Positions 11,467 through 22,012 of a stretch of DNA of 64,000 nt are shown piece by piece. The stretch lies in NCBI GenBank assembly GCA_029204225.1, contig CM055096.1, positions 2,094,170 to 2,158,169 of the forward strand, given 5' to 3'. This DNA comes from Diphasiastrum complanatum. Its lineage: Eukaryota > Streptophyta > Lycopodiopsida > Lycopodiales > Lycopodiaceae. A program made the position numbers and the translations under genes. A model generated the notes under the pieces. It was not told where the DNA came from and searched no databases. It saw only the letters and a list, made by a program, of their open reading frames with translations. How positions within the stretch are numbered: position 1 is the first letter of the stretch; every line of letters begins with the position of its first letter.

Positions 11467-12230
11467 CAGATCTATGCTGAATCTTGTGAAGTCTATGGCG
11501 AAATTTTTCCTCAAGATAAACTTAAGCTTTTTCCTGCGCAACACAAGAAAATTGTTTAACAAATCCAAAGAAAAGATCCAAAGGCAATTTGATGAAAGAA
11601 AAGAGTCCGAAGATTTTCAGAGGACAATATGTTCAAATGATTGAGAGCTGGAATACGAACAAGCTTATACCAGTGATTAGACCTTATATAGGACCTATTC
11701 CATTGGGCATAAAAACAAGATTCATCACATTCGAAGCCATCGGAAGGGAGATAGGCTACAAGAAGTCTCTTGTCAAAAAGAAAGCCAAGAAAGACAAACA
11801 AAAGACACTCAGTTACGCAGGGCTATCTTGAAAAGCCGTTGCATATGTTAAAGTTGTTGTCGAGAAGCATGATGATATCGACAAATAAGTTCTTGGTTTT
11901 ACGTAGGCAAACATTAATCCATGTCTTTCCAAGAACCAAGCGTCAAAGCTGAGGCATTGCAGTGGGTCCTACAACACTATAGGGAGAGGATAATGTTAGT
12001 TGATGCCACGTCCCTGAGGTGTCGATGTAGTTCCTCATCACCCAAAAAGGGTTTCCAGTGGAGATGACATTGAGAGGCGAGTCTGAGAGCACGAAAATTA
12101 CTAGCGATACGTTGAGTGCATATACTGTGAGCCCCATGGTAATTCTTGAAAGATGGAAAAGCATGTGGGAGCTAGTAATTTAGACTCTCTCAACTTGAGT
12201 TGTACTTTTAATAGAGAGGCCTCCTAATAA
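11467..12230. other. Unassigned sequence after the truncated Copia element
   Basis: The Copia homology stops at about 11466. A lysine-rich frame at 11589-11831 reads SPKIFRGQYVQMIESWNTN near its start and does not match any family I know. It may be a piece of another element. Confidence 0.35.
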
Positions 12231-12231
12231 T

Positions 12232-12330
12232 GTGTAAGAGGTGGAACTCAAAAGATTATAGAATGGGGTTCACCCACTAGTCAAGAGGTGAAACTCAAAA
12301 GTTTATAGAATGGAGTTCACTAACTCACTA
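12232..12330. repeat. Short tandem duplication, about 54-bp period
   Basis: GAGGTGGAACTCAAAAGATT...GAATGGGGTTCAC is followed by GAGGTGAAACTCAAAAGTTT...GAATGGAGTTCAC. Two imperfect copies are visible. The downstream AATAAAGATCC near 12400 suggests this could lie in an old LTR, but no boundary is seen. Confidence 0.55.
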
Positions 12331-12507
12331 CTATAAGGAAGGCCTCCTCCACAAGATCCATAGCATGTGTTGTGTATTGTAATGCTGTCGAAACGTTTAA
12401 TAAAGATCCTTCAAACTGCATTCCCTTTCATGCTCCATCTTCATGCATATAGTTTGGGTACTGATGTATGAATGTGATTCTTGTTGATTCTTCTCTTAAG
12501 GTTTGGT

Positions 12508-12800
12508 TTGGGATTAGTATCAGGTAGATGTGCAGGACTTGGAGGCTGATCCACCATTCCACTTAGTTTTGATGCTTCCCAGTTTCTGGCTCCCTGACGG
12601 GTTACAATTGTTGAGTGACAGTTGTAACCACTTTGTAGGATTCCCATTTGCTTTGTGATTAGCATTGGGTAGATGTGTGCAAGGTTTGGAGGCTGATCCA
12701 TCATTCCACTCAGTTCCGATGCTTCCTTGTCCTTGGCTCCCTGAGGAGTTCTTATTACAACTGTTGAGTGACAGTTGCAATAAGCACTTTGTAGGATTTG
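12508..12800. repeat. Tandem duplication, about 147-bp period, two copies
   Basis: Copy 1 (about 12508-12640) and copy 2 (about 12655-12800) share 'GGAGGCTGATCCA', 'TTCCACT', 'GATGCTTCC', 'TGGCTCCCTGA' and 'GTTGAGTGACAGTTG' in the same order. They differ by many substitutions and small indels, so the duplication is old. No function is visible. Confidence 0.7.
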
Positions 12801-13410
12801 TGATTTCAGTTTAGATGTTGTGTTGCTAATTTTGTAACTGTAGTAGGATTAGATTTAGTTATGTTCCCTGCTTCTTGTGTAGATAAGATTAGTAATAATC
12901 TGCAGATTGTAAACAATCAAGAAGAAATCTAAAGTAGAAATGTAGAATGTAGATATGCCAGTCCTGATAGATCATAGAACCAAGATGAGCTACTATTGCC
13001 AGTAAAGGATTGAATCAGGTCATAGGTGTGCCATACTGACAGGCAAGACACACTACCATTGTACTGCAGACAGATCGGAGCCATCTGTGGCTGAGCCCGT
13101 TGTGAAGCAGATTCTATGTCAAACGGGATCTCTACTAACTGACATTACCTGCTATAAAAGAATTTATTTCTTGAGTTACAAACATCCCCTTCCTATGCAT
13201 TGCACTTTGTAAAGAAAGATACTTTTGGAGATTGTGTCATTGGGATCAAGATTTTAAAACTATCAAAATCTTTACAGAATATATTAAGAATAATACCATA
13301 GGCATGAAGACTCTCGAAGAACAAAAAATAGTCCCTTGTGCCATTGTCAACTTCATGCTCGAATATACTCTCAAAAGAACTTTCTCACAAAAGCTTATTA
13401 GACCAAAGTG
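12801..13410. other. Unassigned, probably retroelement-derived
   Basis: I recognise no gene or clear element boundary. The segment leads into a Copia integrase remnant. Confidence 0.4.
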
Positions 13411-13417
13411 ACAACCT

Positions 13418-13600
13418 TTGCAAGCAAAGTATGAGTGGAATGAGTGCTTTTCATATGAAGCACATCTCCACTTAACGCATTTAAAACTTTTCGGATGCAC
13501 TGCCTATGCTCATGTCCCTAAAGACGCCAGAAAGAAACTAGACAAGCATTCTATTAAACAATTAACACAAGGCTGGCTTGAATGTACCTCAATACTCTCT
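13418..13600 (+). pseudogene. Copia integrase C-terminal fragment
   Basis: Translation gives HLTHLKLFGCTAYAHVPKDA followed by RKKLDKHSIKQL. This matches the 'HLRVFGC.AY.HVPKD.R.KLD.KS..CIFVGY' segment just after the integrase core of plant Copia elements. The frame then loses similarity. Flanking integrase and reverse transcriptase parts are absent. Confidence 0.7.
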
Positions 13601-13681
13601 ATAGAGCTTTCCAATGTGGTAGCCTGGCTTGGATTTGACATCTACTATGATAATGTACCAACTACCAAAGCAAGATCATGA

Positions 13682-14640
13682 CGTGTGTCCTGGCACACAT
13701 GAGAGAGCCAACGAATGATTGATAGATGTATGTACTTGCACATTTCTTTTTGGTCTTCTTTAGACTTGGGACACATGTCTTTTCATAGCTTAAGTTACAT
13801 TTAACCCTCTAGATCAAGTTTTGTTAATAAAAGTGAATTTAGAGTGTGACTTCAACTTTAAGTAGTTACCTTTGGGTTGAATAATTGAACTAAGCGTAAT
13901 ATATGATAAATTTGTAAGTGAATGGCATCTTTGATTTTCAAATGTCTACATAAAGTTTGGTGTGAATGCGACATGCAATTTATTTTTAATTAGCTTATAA
14001 GGCCTTAAGGAAAACCATCATAAGTTGGTGCAAATGTACCCTTATTAATATTATAGCACTATTGCTCTTGTAATAGGTTTTGGAAAAAAAAAATTGTAGC
14101 AGATTAAGGATAGTATATATTGTCTCATAACTCTCAACATTCCCAACAAAAAAGTTTGACAATGAAAATTGATAATAACCCACTATGTCACATGGTTGAA
14201 TAATAATCTACTGGCCATGTCTCACGACCCCTCAACCTTACCAAGTGGATAGATAAGTTAGAAGATGTCTTCCACATGGCCATAATACCTAGTAATACCT
14301 GAGAACATGTAATTTTTGCAAAACTTTATTTCATTTGTTGTTATTCAAAAATATAGAAGCTCAAAAGTTGCAACAATCCATTATGTAATGGTGATGGATT
14401 GGACTCGTCCAAACTATTTGTTGATTTTGGCTCTACTCGTCAAAACTAACACATTAAGGTGCTTCACACAACGGGGGCCAACCGTGACAATGAATCACAC
14501 TTATCACCTTACATAAGCCCAAGAAATAGACGTGCCCTGGGACCTGGGACCGTGTGTGAAATCATCCTTAGTTTCAAGACAATAGCCATTACTTTTCATA
14601 TAAAATACAAAAACAAACTCCATTGACCAGCCTCAACACA
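13682..14640. other. Intergenic, nothing recognised
   Basis: AT-rich sequence with no supported gene. It lies beyond the 3' end of the GST gene on the minus strand. Confidence 0.45.
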
Positions 14641-14645
14641 TAGTA

Positions 14646-14651
14646 TTTATT
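14646..14651 (-). terminator. Possible poly(A) signal of the GST gene
   Basis: On the minus strand AATAAA occurs here, about 283 bases after the GST stop codon. The distance is plausible for a plant 3' UTR, but nothing else supports it. Confidence 0.3.
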
Positions 14652-14933
14652 GAGGGCCCAAAAGGTCAATCCAAAACCCTAATAGGGAATCCACATTAAA
14701 CAAGAAATTGCACCAAAGCATACCTATGGTTGATGATTTTAGTGTAGTAAAAGCAAAGCAGCATTATTGCGTTAGTAGTGACTGGCGTGAGTTCAATGCT
14801 CAAACTCCACCCACATGCATGGTTTCTTTGATCTGCTTTGCTTCTGATCTGATGAGACTTGACTGGTGTCTGCATAATCAGATCACGCTACTCAATTATA
14901 TGCACAGCCCATGATGGAGCTGCAATGCATCCA

Positions 14934-16195
14934 TCAAGCAAGCTCTAACACATTCTTCCATGCTGGGCGGCAGGAGATGTCCTCCCACCAGGCATACACA
15001 TGCTTTCTGGACTTAACCATCTCCCCTCTCTTTGCCACATTTATCAGCTGGTGTAGGTATGGCAAGTGTGCCAGATCTGCCAAGCTGAAGAAGTCTCCTG
15101 CTAAATATTTGCAGTCAGAAAGACGCTTCTCGTAGGCATCCAGCACTTTGCCCAGCTTCTGCAGTGCATCTGACACTAAGGATTCGTCTGTGGGGATCCC
15201 CCAAGACACGGGTCCGAATACGAGCTGGAAAATTGCAGTGGAGATGGGTCCGTTGAATTCTTCCACCTCTACTGCCAGCCACTGCTCAACTATTGCCTTT
15301 TCTTTGAGGTTTTTTCCGAACAATGGTGTTCCCTGTCCCTTATGTTTCTCCGCAATATACCTGATTATGGCTCGAGTTTCTGTTTAGTGTCCAAAAAGAA
15401 CACGTAGTTTAGCATCTGAGTACAAAATTACAGGCATCCCTCCAAACTACGTTCTCTTGTCAACTTGTAAGCGTAGAAATGATCAGCATAAAAGTACTTC
15501 CCAAAGCAAAAGATATTTCTCTGTGCAGAAAAGAAACTCATGAGCTAAAACGAACCGAACAGAGTGAGATCTTGGTCCTGAATGACAGGGATTTGCCCAA
15601 AAGGCTGGTCCAGACAACAGCAATTTTGTTAGAAGAATATTCCAAGCTAAATGCTCATGAGCTTTTCTGTATGCAAATACCTATAGGCTACATATCGTAT
15701 GTTTGCAGGCAGCTGATCTATAATAGATGTCAGATCTTCGTCCTTATCAAACACATTGATCAATTAGTTTCATCCACTAAGAAGCTCAAATTAGGTCAGT
15801 GCTCATAAAAAAAGCTTCAATCCAACCCTATTTAAACGTCCAACGTTTGAAGTTTTGATAATAAAACCTGGAACTTTAAAATTTATAACTATAATCAGCT
15901 CCGCTTTAGAAGTGAAAAACCGACAAATCTAAAACTAGTAAGCGATCAAATGTCTATTCAAACAATTGGTCCGTTTCTATTTGTGGGTTGTTTTTACAAG
16001 CATTCAATTATCAACAAAATAGTTCTTTGAGATTAGCAAGTACTGCACATGCAGTGCAAGGTGGTCCGGTTTCTTATGCGCTCCACCCATTATGTCCAAA
16101 GGTTCGAGCCTATACTCTACCCCCTTCTCGTAGATGGCAGCCAGCACTCGTTGCGTGGACGTATAGAAGGCTGCACCGATCACCTTCACTGCCAT
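14934..16195 (-). CDS. Phi-class glutathione S-transferase, three exons, 213 aa
   Basis: Minus-strand exons are 16195-16049 (147 nt), 15604-15556 (49 nt) and 15379-14934 (446 nt including stop). Introns are GTGCAG...CCAG and GTTCGT...CAG, and the phases (0, then 1) join exactly. Exon 2 encodes PFGQIPVIQDQDLTLF and exon 3 begins ETRAIIRYIAEKH, the classic glutathione-site segments. The C-terminal half carries EQWLAVEVEEF, FLAGDFFSLADLAHLPYLH-type helices and the terminal 'RPAWKNVLEL'. Phi GSTs are cytosolic dimers that conjugate glutathione to electrophiles. The intron positions and length agree with the class. The segment 'GAAFYTSTQRVL' has Tyr11 where phi enzymes I know have the catalytic Ser (as in 'PMSTATMRVL'). 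Otherwise the gene looks intact. Confidence 0.88.
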
Positions 16196-16322
16196 ATCGC
16201 TTCAAATGAGCTAATGTAGACTAGACAGTACAAAACAAAACGCAAAGGAAAAGTAGTAGTTGCAAATTAGAGAATGCTGCGAGACTTGAGCAAGAAATGA
16301 GAGATTAGACTGATCCCATCTG

Positions 16323-16330
16323 TTTATAAA
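16323..16330 (-). promoter_or_regulatory. Possible TATA box of the GST gene
   Basis: TTTATAAA lies about 130 bases upstream of the GST start codon on the minus strand. This would leave a 5' UTR near 100 nt. Confidence 0.35.
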
Positions 16331-16657
16331 TTAGATTTCAGCGAATGGATAAGACTTCAGCACAGTGCTCAAGAAAACCAGCAATGTATAGGGGAATAGA
16401 TTTGGCAAATTTTTTGACAATTTTGAGGGTTTTTTGGATAAGCATATAAACCCTTTCATAAGTAATAATCTTGAAAAAATTGAGAAGCTTTAGAAAATGC
16501 AGGTGTTTCTGAGAATACCCCACAAAAAGGGCTGCTTCAGCAGGTAATGCAAGTGCTTTCTAGGCGGCGGCAGCAGGAGGACTTGCATTGCTCCTAAAAC
16601 TTCTTTTTAAAAGCTTTTGATTATTAACAAGTAACTTTTTGTGTTTATCTTTTATGG

Positions 16658-16660
<3 letters not shown>

Positions 16661-16707
<47 letters not shown>
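16661..16707 (+). repeat. (CT)n microsatellite
   Basis: A pure CT run of about 23 units. It is followed by CATCCCGTGG, slightly like the CATCCCATGC that follows the LTR-borne CT tract on the minus strand of 56512-56562. A decayed LTR origin is possible but not shown. Confidence 0.9.
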
Positions 16708-16710
<3 letters not shown>

Positions 16711-17031
16711 CCGTGGGCTAACAACATATAGAGTATTGTGAAACGGATGCCAAAATTTTTATGTATACTGACTCATAGCTACAACGTCAATACCAACACA
16801 TCTAAATTCTAAAACCTAAACACACACGAAGACAACAAAAAAATTTTACTTTTCAAAGTTATATTAGTCTAAAAGCATTTGAATTAACACTTTTGGAAAG
16901 TGTGGGAAACTATAGAACACAAGTTTTGGTGAGATTCAATTTGAGTAGTAGAAACATTGAATCTAGTCACAATGATAGTAGGGTTTTCATTATAGAGGGA
17001 AACCAAAGTTTGAAGTTAGGTTTGGATCTGT

Positions 17032-17040
17032 TATAAAAGG
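17032..17040 (+). promoter_or_regulatory. LTR TATA box
   Basis: TATAAAAGG, conserved at the same place in the LTR at 56267-56957. It lies 29 bases before the CT tract, so retroelement transcription would start within or next to that tract. Confidence 0.5.
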
Positions 17041-17064
17041 ATGTAACTCATGGGAAGAGGGATC

Positions 17065-17068
<4 letters not shown>

Positions 17069-17158
<90 letters not shown>
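17069..17158 (+). repeat. Compound (CT)n(CA)n microsatellite inside an LTR
   Basis: About 29 CT units run directly into about 16 CA units. The related LTR on the minus strand has CT only, so the CA part arose in this copy. Confidence 0.92.
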
Positions 17159-17159
<1 letters not shown>

Positions 17160-17404
17160 CTCATTTTATGCTTATACATGGTTCTCTTGGGTTATACTAT
17201 CCATTGGTACACTATACTTGTGATATTTTGCAATTTTGTGTGTAAAATATTTATTAAATGCTATTTTCAGATACACATGTGTGACATATAGTAGCTTACT
17301 GTGTTTGTATGGACAACAACTTTATTTTATGTTTTGGTTGATGTTTGATCAAAATCTATTAGAGTTTGCATCTCATTCATAGTGTAGATGTTGGTTTTTT
17401 TACA

Positions 17405-17639
17405 TTGGCAAGACTGGTGAGCTGTTATGAATGGAGAAGAGAGCGAGAATATTGCGGAATAGCTCTCCCGTTACAATCAGCTGCTAGATGCAAAAACAGT
17501 CTAATAGAAAGCTTATGCTAAATATAATCATAGCTTTAAGTGTTTTAATTGCCCAACAAGATCTTAAAAATTAATTCATACTCACAAAAACAAGAGTACA
17601 GTTCACCGAAGAGATTAGAAATGGTTTGTGTGTGGTATC
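17405..17639. other. Unassigned sequence between LTR and Copia fragment
   Basis: No gene or repeat is recognised. Confidence 0.35.
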
Positions 17640-17797
17640 ACTGAAAATTTGATTCAATGTGAAGTGCATCTTGACAACAGGACTAAAAATTTCTTGATAA
17701 TCCACTCCTTGGACTTGAGTGAATCTTTTAGCCACCAGCCGAACCATCAGAGTTGATCTTCTTCTTGAAGATCCACTTGTTGTTGATGTTGGAATTG
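17640..17797 (-). pseudogene. Copia reverse transcriptase fragment
   Basis: The minus-strand translation reads NNKWIFKKKINSDGS. A frame break follows, then RLVAKRFTQVQGVDY and a 'FSPVVKMHF' segment. These are the N-terminal landmarks of the Copia reverse transcriptase. The short 'VGKYKA'-type link between them is missing and the frame shifts there. No flanking pol parts are seen. Confidence 0.7.
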
Positions 17798-17963
17798 AAT
17801 CTAACTCCTACTCATAGCTTTACTTCTTTTGAGAAGCTTTCTTATGCTCTCTTTGAAAAGGTTTACAAATTTTTAAATACTTTTACCTCAAGCTTTTGAA
17901 AGCTTTTGAAAAGCTTTAACTCTGATGAAAAAAAAAAAACAAAAGAGTGTCAATGAGAGAGAG

Positions 17964-18290
17964 AAAAGAACATAAACAACAATAAACACAAATGTAACAA
18001 AGCAAAACAAGTAAACTTTTGAATGTTGGCTATGGTGCTTACCTTTGTGTCCAATGCTCAACTTTTTGCTCAAGCCTTGGCTATGGTGAGAAGGTAAAGA
18101 GCTTTGGCTGTGACAAAAGAACATAAACAACAATAAACACAAATGTATCAAAGAAAACCAAATAAACTTTTGAATGTTGCTTATGGTGCTCACCTTTTTG
18201 TCCAATGCTCCACTTTTTCTCCAAGCCCTGGCTATGGTGAAAAGGTAGAGAGCTTGGCTTTGACAAAAAAGCATAAAAAGGATCAAGCAT
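17964..18290. repeat. Tandem repeat, 151-bp period, two full copies and a partial third
   Basis: AAAAGAACATAAACAACAAT starts at 17964 and again at 18115, and a partial copy (AAAAAAGCATAAA) starts at about 18265. Each copy continues through 'ACTTTTGAATGTTG', 'GTCCAATGCTC' and 'CTTGGCTATGGTGA'. Spurious open frames on the minus strand come from the absence of stops in the unit; I do not regard them as genes. Confidence 0.8.
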
Positions 18291-18429
18291 CATTAGAAGA
18301 GCCATAGAGAGCATCACCACCGCTAGGCACAAAAATATCCTCCTTTTCGTGCTCAAAAATCGAAAATCGAAATGAAAAGAAACCGCGATGCGCAAGCAAT
18401 TCGGCTTCTGGTAATCGATGCTATGGTCG

Positions 18430-19140
18430 ACGCTAGCCAAAAAATTGCAGAAATTTTTTTCTGCAATTCTTGCCGTGAAGGCAAAAATTGCGCAAAATTT
18501 TCACAATTTTCTCTGCACTTTTGTCCGTAAATTTCCGCAATTTTCTCCGCAATTTTTCACAATTTTGTCCACAATTTTGTCCGCAATTTTTCGTCATTTT
18601 CTCTGCAATTTGCAACAATTTTCGCAATTTCTGCCATGTCTAAAAATTGCGGAATTTTTTTCCGCAGTTTTGTCTACGATTCCTACCACGATGGGAGAAA
18701 TTACGAAAAAAAAAAATATTCTCGCAATTTTGTCTGCAATTTCTACCACGATGGAGAAAATTGTGGAAAACTTTCTAGAGTTTTTTTTGCAATTTCTGCC
18801 GCGAAAACGTTTTCAACAATTTCTGCCATGGCCTAAAAATTGCAAAAATTTGTTTTCACAATTTTGTCTGCAAATTTTACCACGATAGGAGAAATTGCGA
18901 AAAAAAATTTACAATGTTTTCTGCAATTTCTACCGCGAAAATATTTTTTGCAATTTTAGCCACAACCAAATAATTGCGGAAAATCTTTTCTGCACTCTTT
19001 TTTGCAGATTTTGTGATGACAAAAATTGCAGAAGTTTTTTTGCTTTTTCCGCAATTTTTTGGCTTTTTGCAATTTCGACCAAAAAAATTTGCGAAATTTT
19101 TTTTTTTCGCAATTTTTTCTACAATTTTTGCCACCTTTTC
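18430..19140. repeat. Degenerate minisatellite rich in GCAATTTT / AAAATTGC
   Basis: About 700 bases in which GCAATTT or its complement AAATTGC recurs every 10-40 bases. Longer phrases also recur, such as 'TGTCTGCAATTTCTACCACG' (near 18730), with variants near 18670 and 18865. Because the core and its complement alternate, many short hairpins can form. The tract ends just before a Copia RNase H fragment whose frame is open into it, so open frames running through this tract are not evidence of a gene. Confidence 0.75.
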
Positions 19141-19146
19141 TTGTAG

Positions 19147-19609
19147 TGTCCAGAGGAGATGTAGACAATCGTAAGTCCACATCTGGATTTACATTCTTCT
19201 TCAACGGCGGTCCTATCTCATGGAACAGTCGTAAGCAAACCTCTATCACACTTTCTTCTACAAAAGCAGAATACATTGCTACTTCTCAATCTATTAAGGA
19301 AGCGTTTTGGTTAAGAAATTTATTGTCAGACATTAATTTGTATCAATACAACCCCACAATTTTATTCTGTGATACTCAGAGTGTTATTGCCTTATCGGCC
19401 AACCCTAGATTTCACTCTAGGAGGAAGCACATTGACATCAGATATCCCTACATCAGGGACAAGGTTCTCAACAAGGAGGTCAGATTAACATACTTTAAAA
19501 AGCAGGACATGGTTGCAGATATATTCACGAAGGCATTAAGTATTAATGCACACAACAAGCTTTGTGCATTACTTATTTTGAAGATCAAGGCATTTGCGGA
19601 TCCAGATTA
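19147..19609 (+). pseudogene. Copia RNase H, 3' end of pol
   Basis: The frame reads GDVDNRKSTSGFTFFFNGGP, then 'SWNSRKQTSITLSSTKAEY', 'CDTQSVIALSANP', 'RRKHIDIRY' and 'DIFTKAL', ending in a stop at 19610. This is a full C-terminal RNase H with its final tail. The 'VDADWAG' opening of the domain is lost at the minisatellite junction. It is a different Copia family from the elements at 7719 and 22013. Confidence 0.85.
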
Positions 19610-19617
19610 AGTGGGGG
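19609..19617 (+). other. Polypurine tract
   Basis: AAGTGGGGG follows the pol stop and directly precedes the LTR start, the position expected for plus-strand priming. Confidence 0.6.
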
Positions 19618-20163
19618 TGTTGGATTTATCTCCTCTACTCTCCTAAATCCTATTTTAATCTGCCTCCATTCATGCTTCATTTTTACTCACGTTGTCGCAC
19701 AATCTGCATATTTACATGTAAAATAAGATAGACAAATAAAACGTGATTGTCTGCATAAATACATGTAAATTCTCACAGGCGACAAAAAGACAAAAAAATA
19801 CGACACTGTGTATTTACACGTGTTTTGTGACAGGCAAAAAAGACGACACTACCGTCCAAAATGCCAAAGGTGCCCTAGGAAAAGCAAAGGCACCATGTAA
19901 ATCAAATTCTAAGGCATTTCGTCAGAGTGACGCATTTTTTGCATCTTCACCAACATTCATTTCAGCAAAGGCTGTCGTCACATCCTTTTCACGCTCACCT
20001 CAAGCAACTGTGCTAACAGACTTGACAACAATCGCAGCCATCCACGATCTCCTACAGACAACACATCCACTTTGTATTTTCTTCATCTGCACACCTGTAA
20101 CATTGTGTATATATATATTGAATACCAGTTGCGTAATCAGTTGATTAAGAGATCAAGATAACA
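19618..20163 (+). mobile_element. Copia 3' LTR (start firm, end tentative)
   Basis: It starts TGTTGGATTTATCTCC immediately after the polypurine tract. A TATATATATATTG stretch lies near 20107-20120. The proposed end is ATAACA at 20163; I have no second copy to confirm it. The bases after it (TGTATCAGATATAGC) faintly resemble a primer site. Confidence 0.5.
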
Positions 20164-21039
20164 AGTGTGTATCAGATATAGCATCAGAAGCTTATCAGAG
20201 ACAGATGAAGTAGATGCCTCACGCATTGATTCTTTATTGTCAGTAATAGGTTCATTCCTTTTACAGACTGAATTAGCTTTGTAGAGCACGCGGTTTCGTC
20301 CACTATTGTCTTATACTCTACCGCATTATTGTCATTTATATTTTGTTATACTTATTCTGATAACAGCTCTTTTGTTTTGCGTTCAGATTTGTGTCAATAT
20401 TGCTATGTTAATTTTTCATTCTGTTTGACTTTCTTGTTGCTCAATCTGGTAATCTACTTTTAGCGAAGTATTATTAGTCTAATTGTTGACGACTAATATT
20501 TAGTCTTGTCTTTCACGAATAATTTGCGACTGATTATCAGTCGAGATCAGTCCAGCTCTTCGCGAATCATTCGCGACAAATAATTTGTCTAGCTGTTCGC
20601 GACAAATTATTTTTCTAGTTTTTTTATTAATGTTTGGCTACGTAATCAGAATGACCGTGATTTCTATCACTAACGTCTTGTTCGTTTTTTATAAGCGTAG
20701 TCATACTTAGAGAAAGAGTCATATAGCTCATTCTGTTGCGCATGAATACTTTCTGTTTGAGTTCGTTTCTTGTTCGAGTTTCAAGTTTGCTTCTTTTTTG
20801 TGTTCATTTTTCTTTTGAGATATTTTTGTTTCTCACACACAACACACCCTCTTTCTCCAATAGACCGCTCTTACAGCAAAGTCGCTAACATCTATATCCA
20901 TTACAAAGGATCGGTTAGGATCGACAATGTGTAAAATTGGAGCCGTAGAAACATAGTCACTTGAGAGTCTTAAAACTCTTTCATTCCATCAGTCCATGTT
21001 ATCAATGGAAGTTTTTTGTGACTACATTTTGTTTTCACC
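20164..21039. other. Unassigned AT-rich sequence
   Basis: No coding sequence is recognised. 'CGCGAATAATTTGCGAC'-like phrases (TTCGCGA, ATTATTTGTC) repeat several times between 20510 and 20610, a minor local repeat. Confidence 0.4.
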
Positions 21040-21640
21040 CCCTTAAGAACGTTCGTTAGGGGCAATGCTATTAAGGCATAGTCCATAATGAACCTATGAA
21101 AGAATCATGTGAAGCCCAAAAGAGATTTCACATCATGAATTGTCTAAGATCGCAACATTCTCATATCTTATGGACCTTATCATAATCGATTTGAAGACCT
21201 TTATCAGATATGACATGGCCTAGGTATTTGAGTTTAGTTTGAAAGAACTCACATTTCGACTCCTTAGAAGAGAGCTTTTCTTGTCTTAGAAGATCCAAGA
21301 CAATACGAAAATGCTCTTCATGCTCCTCAAGGGTCCGACTATAAATTAATATGTCAGCCGAATACAAATTTTGCTAGATAGGGACAAAGAATATCATTCA
21401 TCGTCTGCTGAAAAGTGGCACATGCATTTGTGAGTTCAAAAGGTAAACTAAAAACTCATAATGGCCGTACCTAAATTGAAATCCAATCTTAGAAACATCC
21501 TCATTCCTAGGTAAGGGATCATTTAACTTTTTAAAATCACCACACAAACATGTGCCGCCATTCTTTTTACTAACCAAAAGGATTGGTGCTCTCCAACGGG
21601 ACTTACTAGGCCGAATATGGCCCATCCTAAGAAGTTCTTG
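21040..21640 (-). pseudogene. Ty3/Gypsy reverse transcriptase fragment
   Basis: On the minus strand the higher-coordinate part gives 'IRPSKSRWRAPILLVSKKNG', like the Gypsy '[20 protein letters not shown]'. The lower part gives SADILIYSRTLEEHEEH, then SKCEFFQTKLKYLGHVIS. Beyond it are traces of 'HDVKSLLGFT' and 'FFHRFI'. The YxDD catalytic motif has decayed (SADI). The central RT core is missing and several stops are present. Confidence 0.8.
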
Positions 21641-22012
21641 TAACGTTTTAGAAATTTCAACCTCTCTCTTGATGCTAACTCTATATGGAAAAAGAGATAC
21701 TAGGAAGCAACTCTATCTTATGGTCGACACTCCTTTGGGGGAGGTAGGCCACCAGGTATTCTTTCAGGAAAAACATCGCTATACTCTTGCCTAAGTTTGT
21801 TAAATATTCTACTTTAAGGTGAATTAACATTTAAAGGATTATCTATAGATACATTTAAAGGCAAATGCAAGGAATCAATATTTAGACTCTAAACTACATG
21901 GTCATCCACATAGACTTTATCTTTCAAAAAGCAAAGATAAACTTTATTTCCAGAGTCTTTCAAATATTCAACAACTTCTAAAGCGGAAACAACAGGATCA
22001 AAAGGCCTATTA
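21641..22012. other. Flank of the Copia element, perhaps older Gypsy sequence
   Basis: Nothing is firmly recognised. It directly abuts the LTR end at 22013, so it is part of the target into which the minus-strand Copia element inserted. Confidence 0.35.

Larger units (their letters stand above)
16840..17404 (+). mobile_element. LTR (partial at its 5' end) carrying a TATA box and a CT/CA tract
   Basis: This aligns in order with the minus strand of the LTR at 56267-56957. Shared landmarks are AAAGTGTGG, TGAATCTAGTC, GAGGGAAACCAA, 'TATAAAAGGATGTAA', a CT tract, 'TGCTTATACATG', 'TATCCATTGGT' and a terminal TACA followed by TTGGCAA. The first ~125 bases of the other LTR are not recognisable here. 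Beyond 17404 the expected primer site is only TTGGCAAGAC, so it is degenerate or the LTR is a solo copy. Confidence 0.65.

Noticed and set aside
17888-18440. Two minus-strand frames of 119-132 codons with repeated hydrophobic segments
   Set aside because: The apparent protein repeats follow exactly the 151-bp DNA tandem repeat, so they are repeat artefacts.
18418-19276. Several open frames on both strands in the GCAATTT tract
   Set aside because: They arise because the repeat unit lacks stops in some frames. The composition is that of the repeat and no domain is visible.
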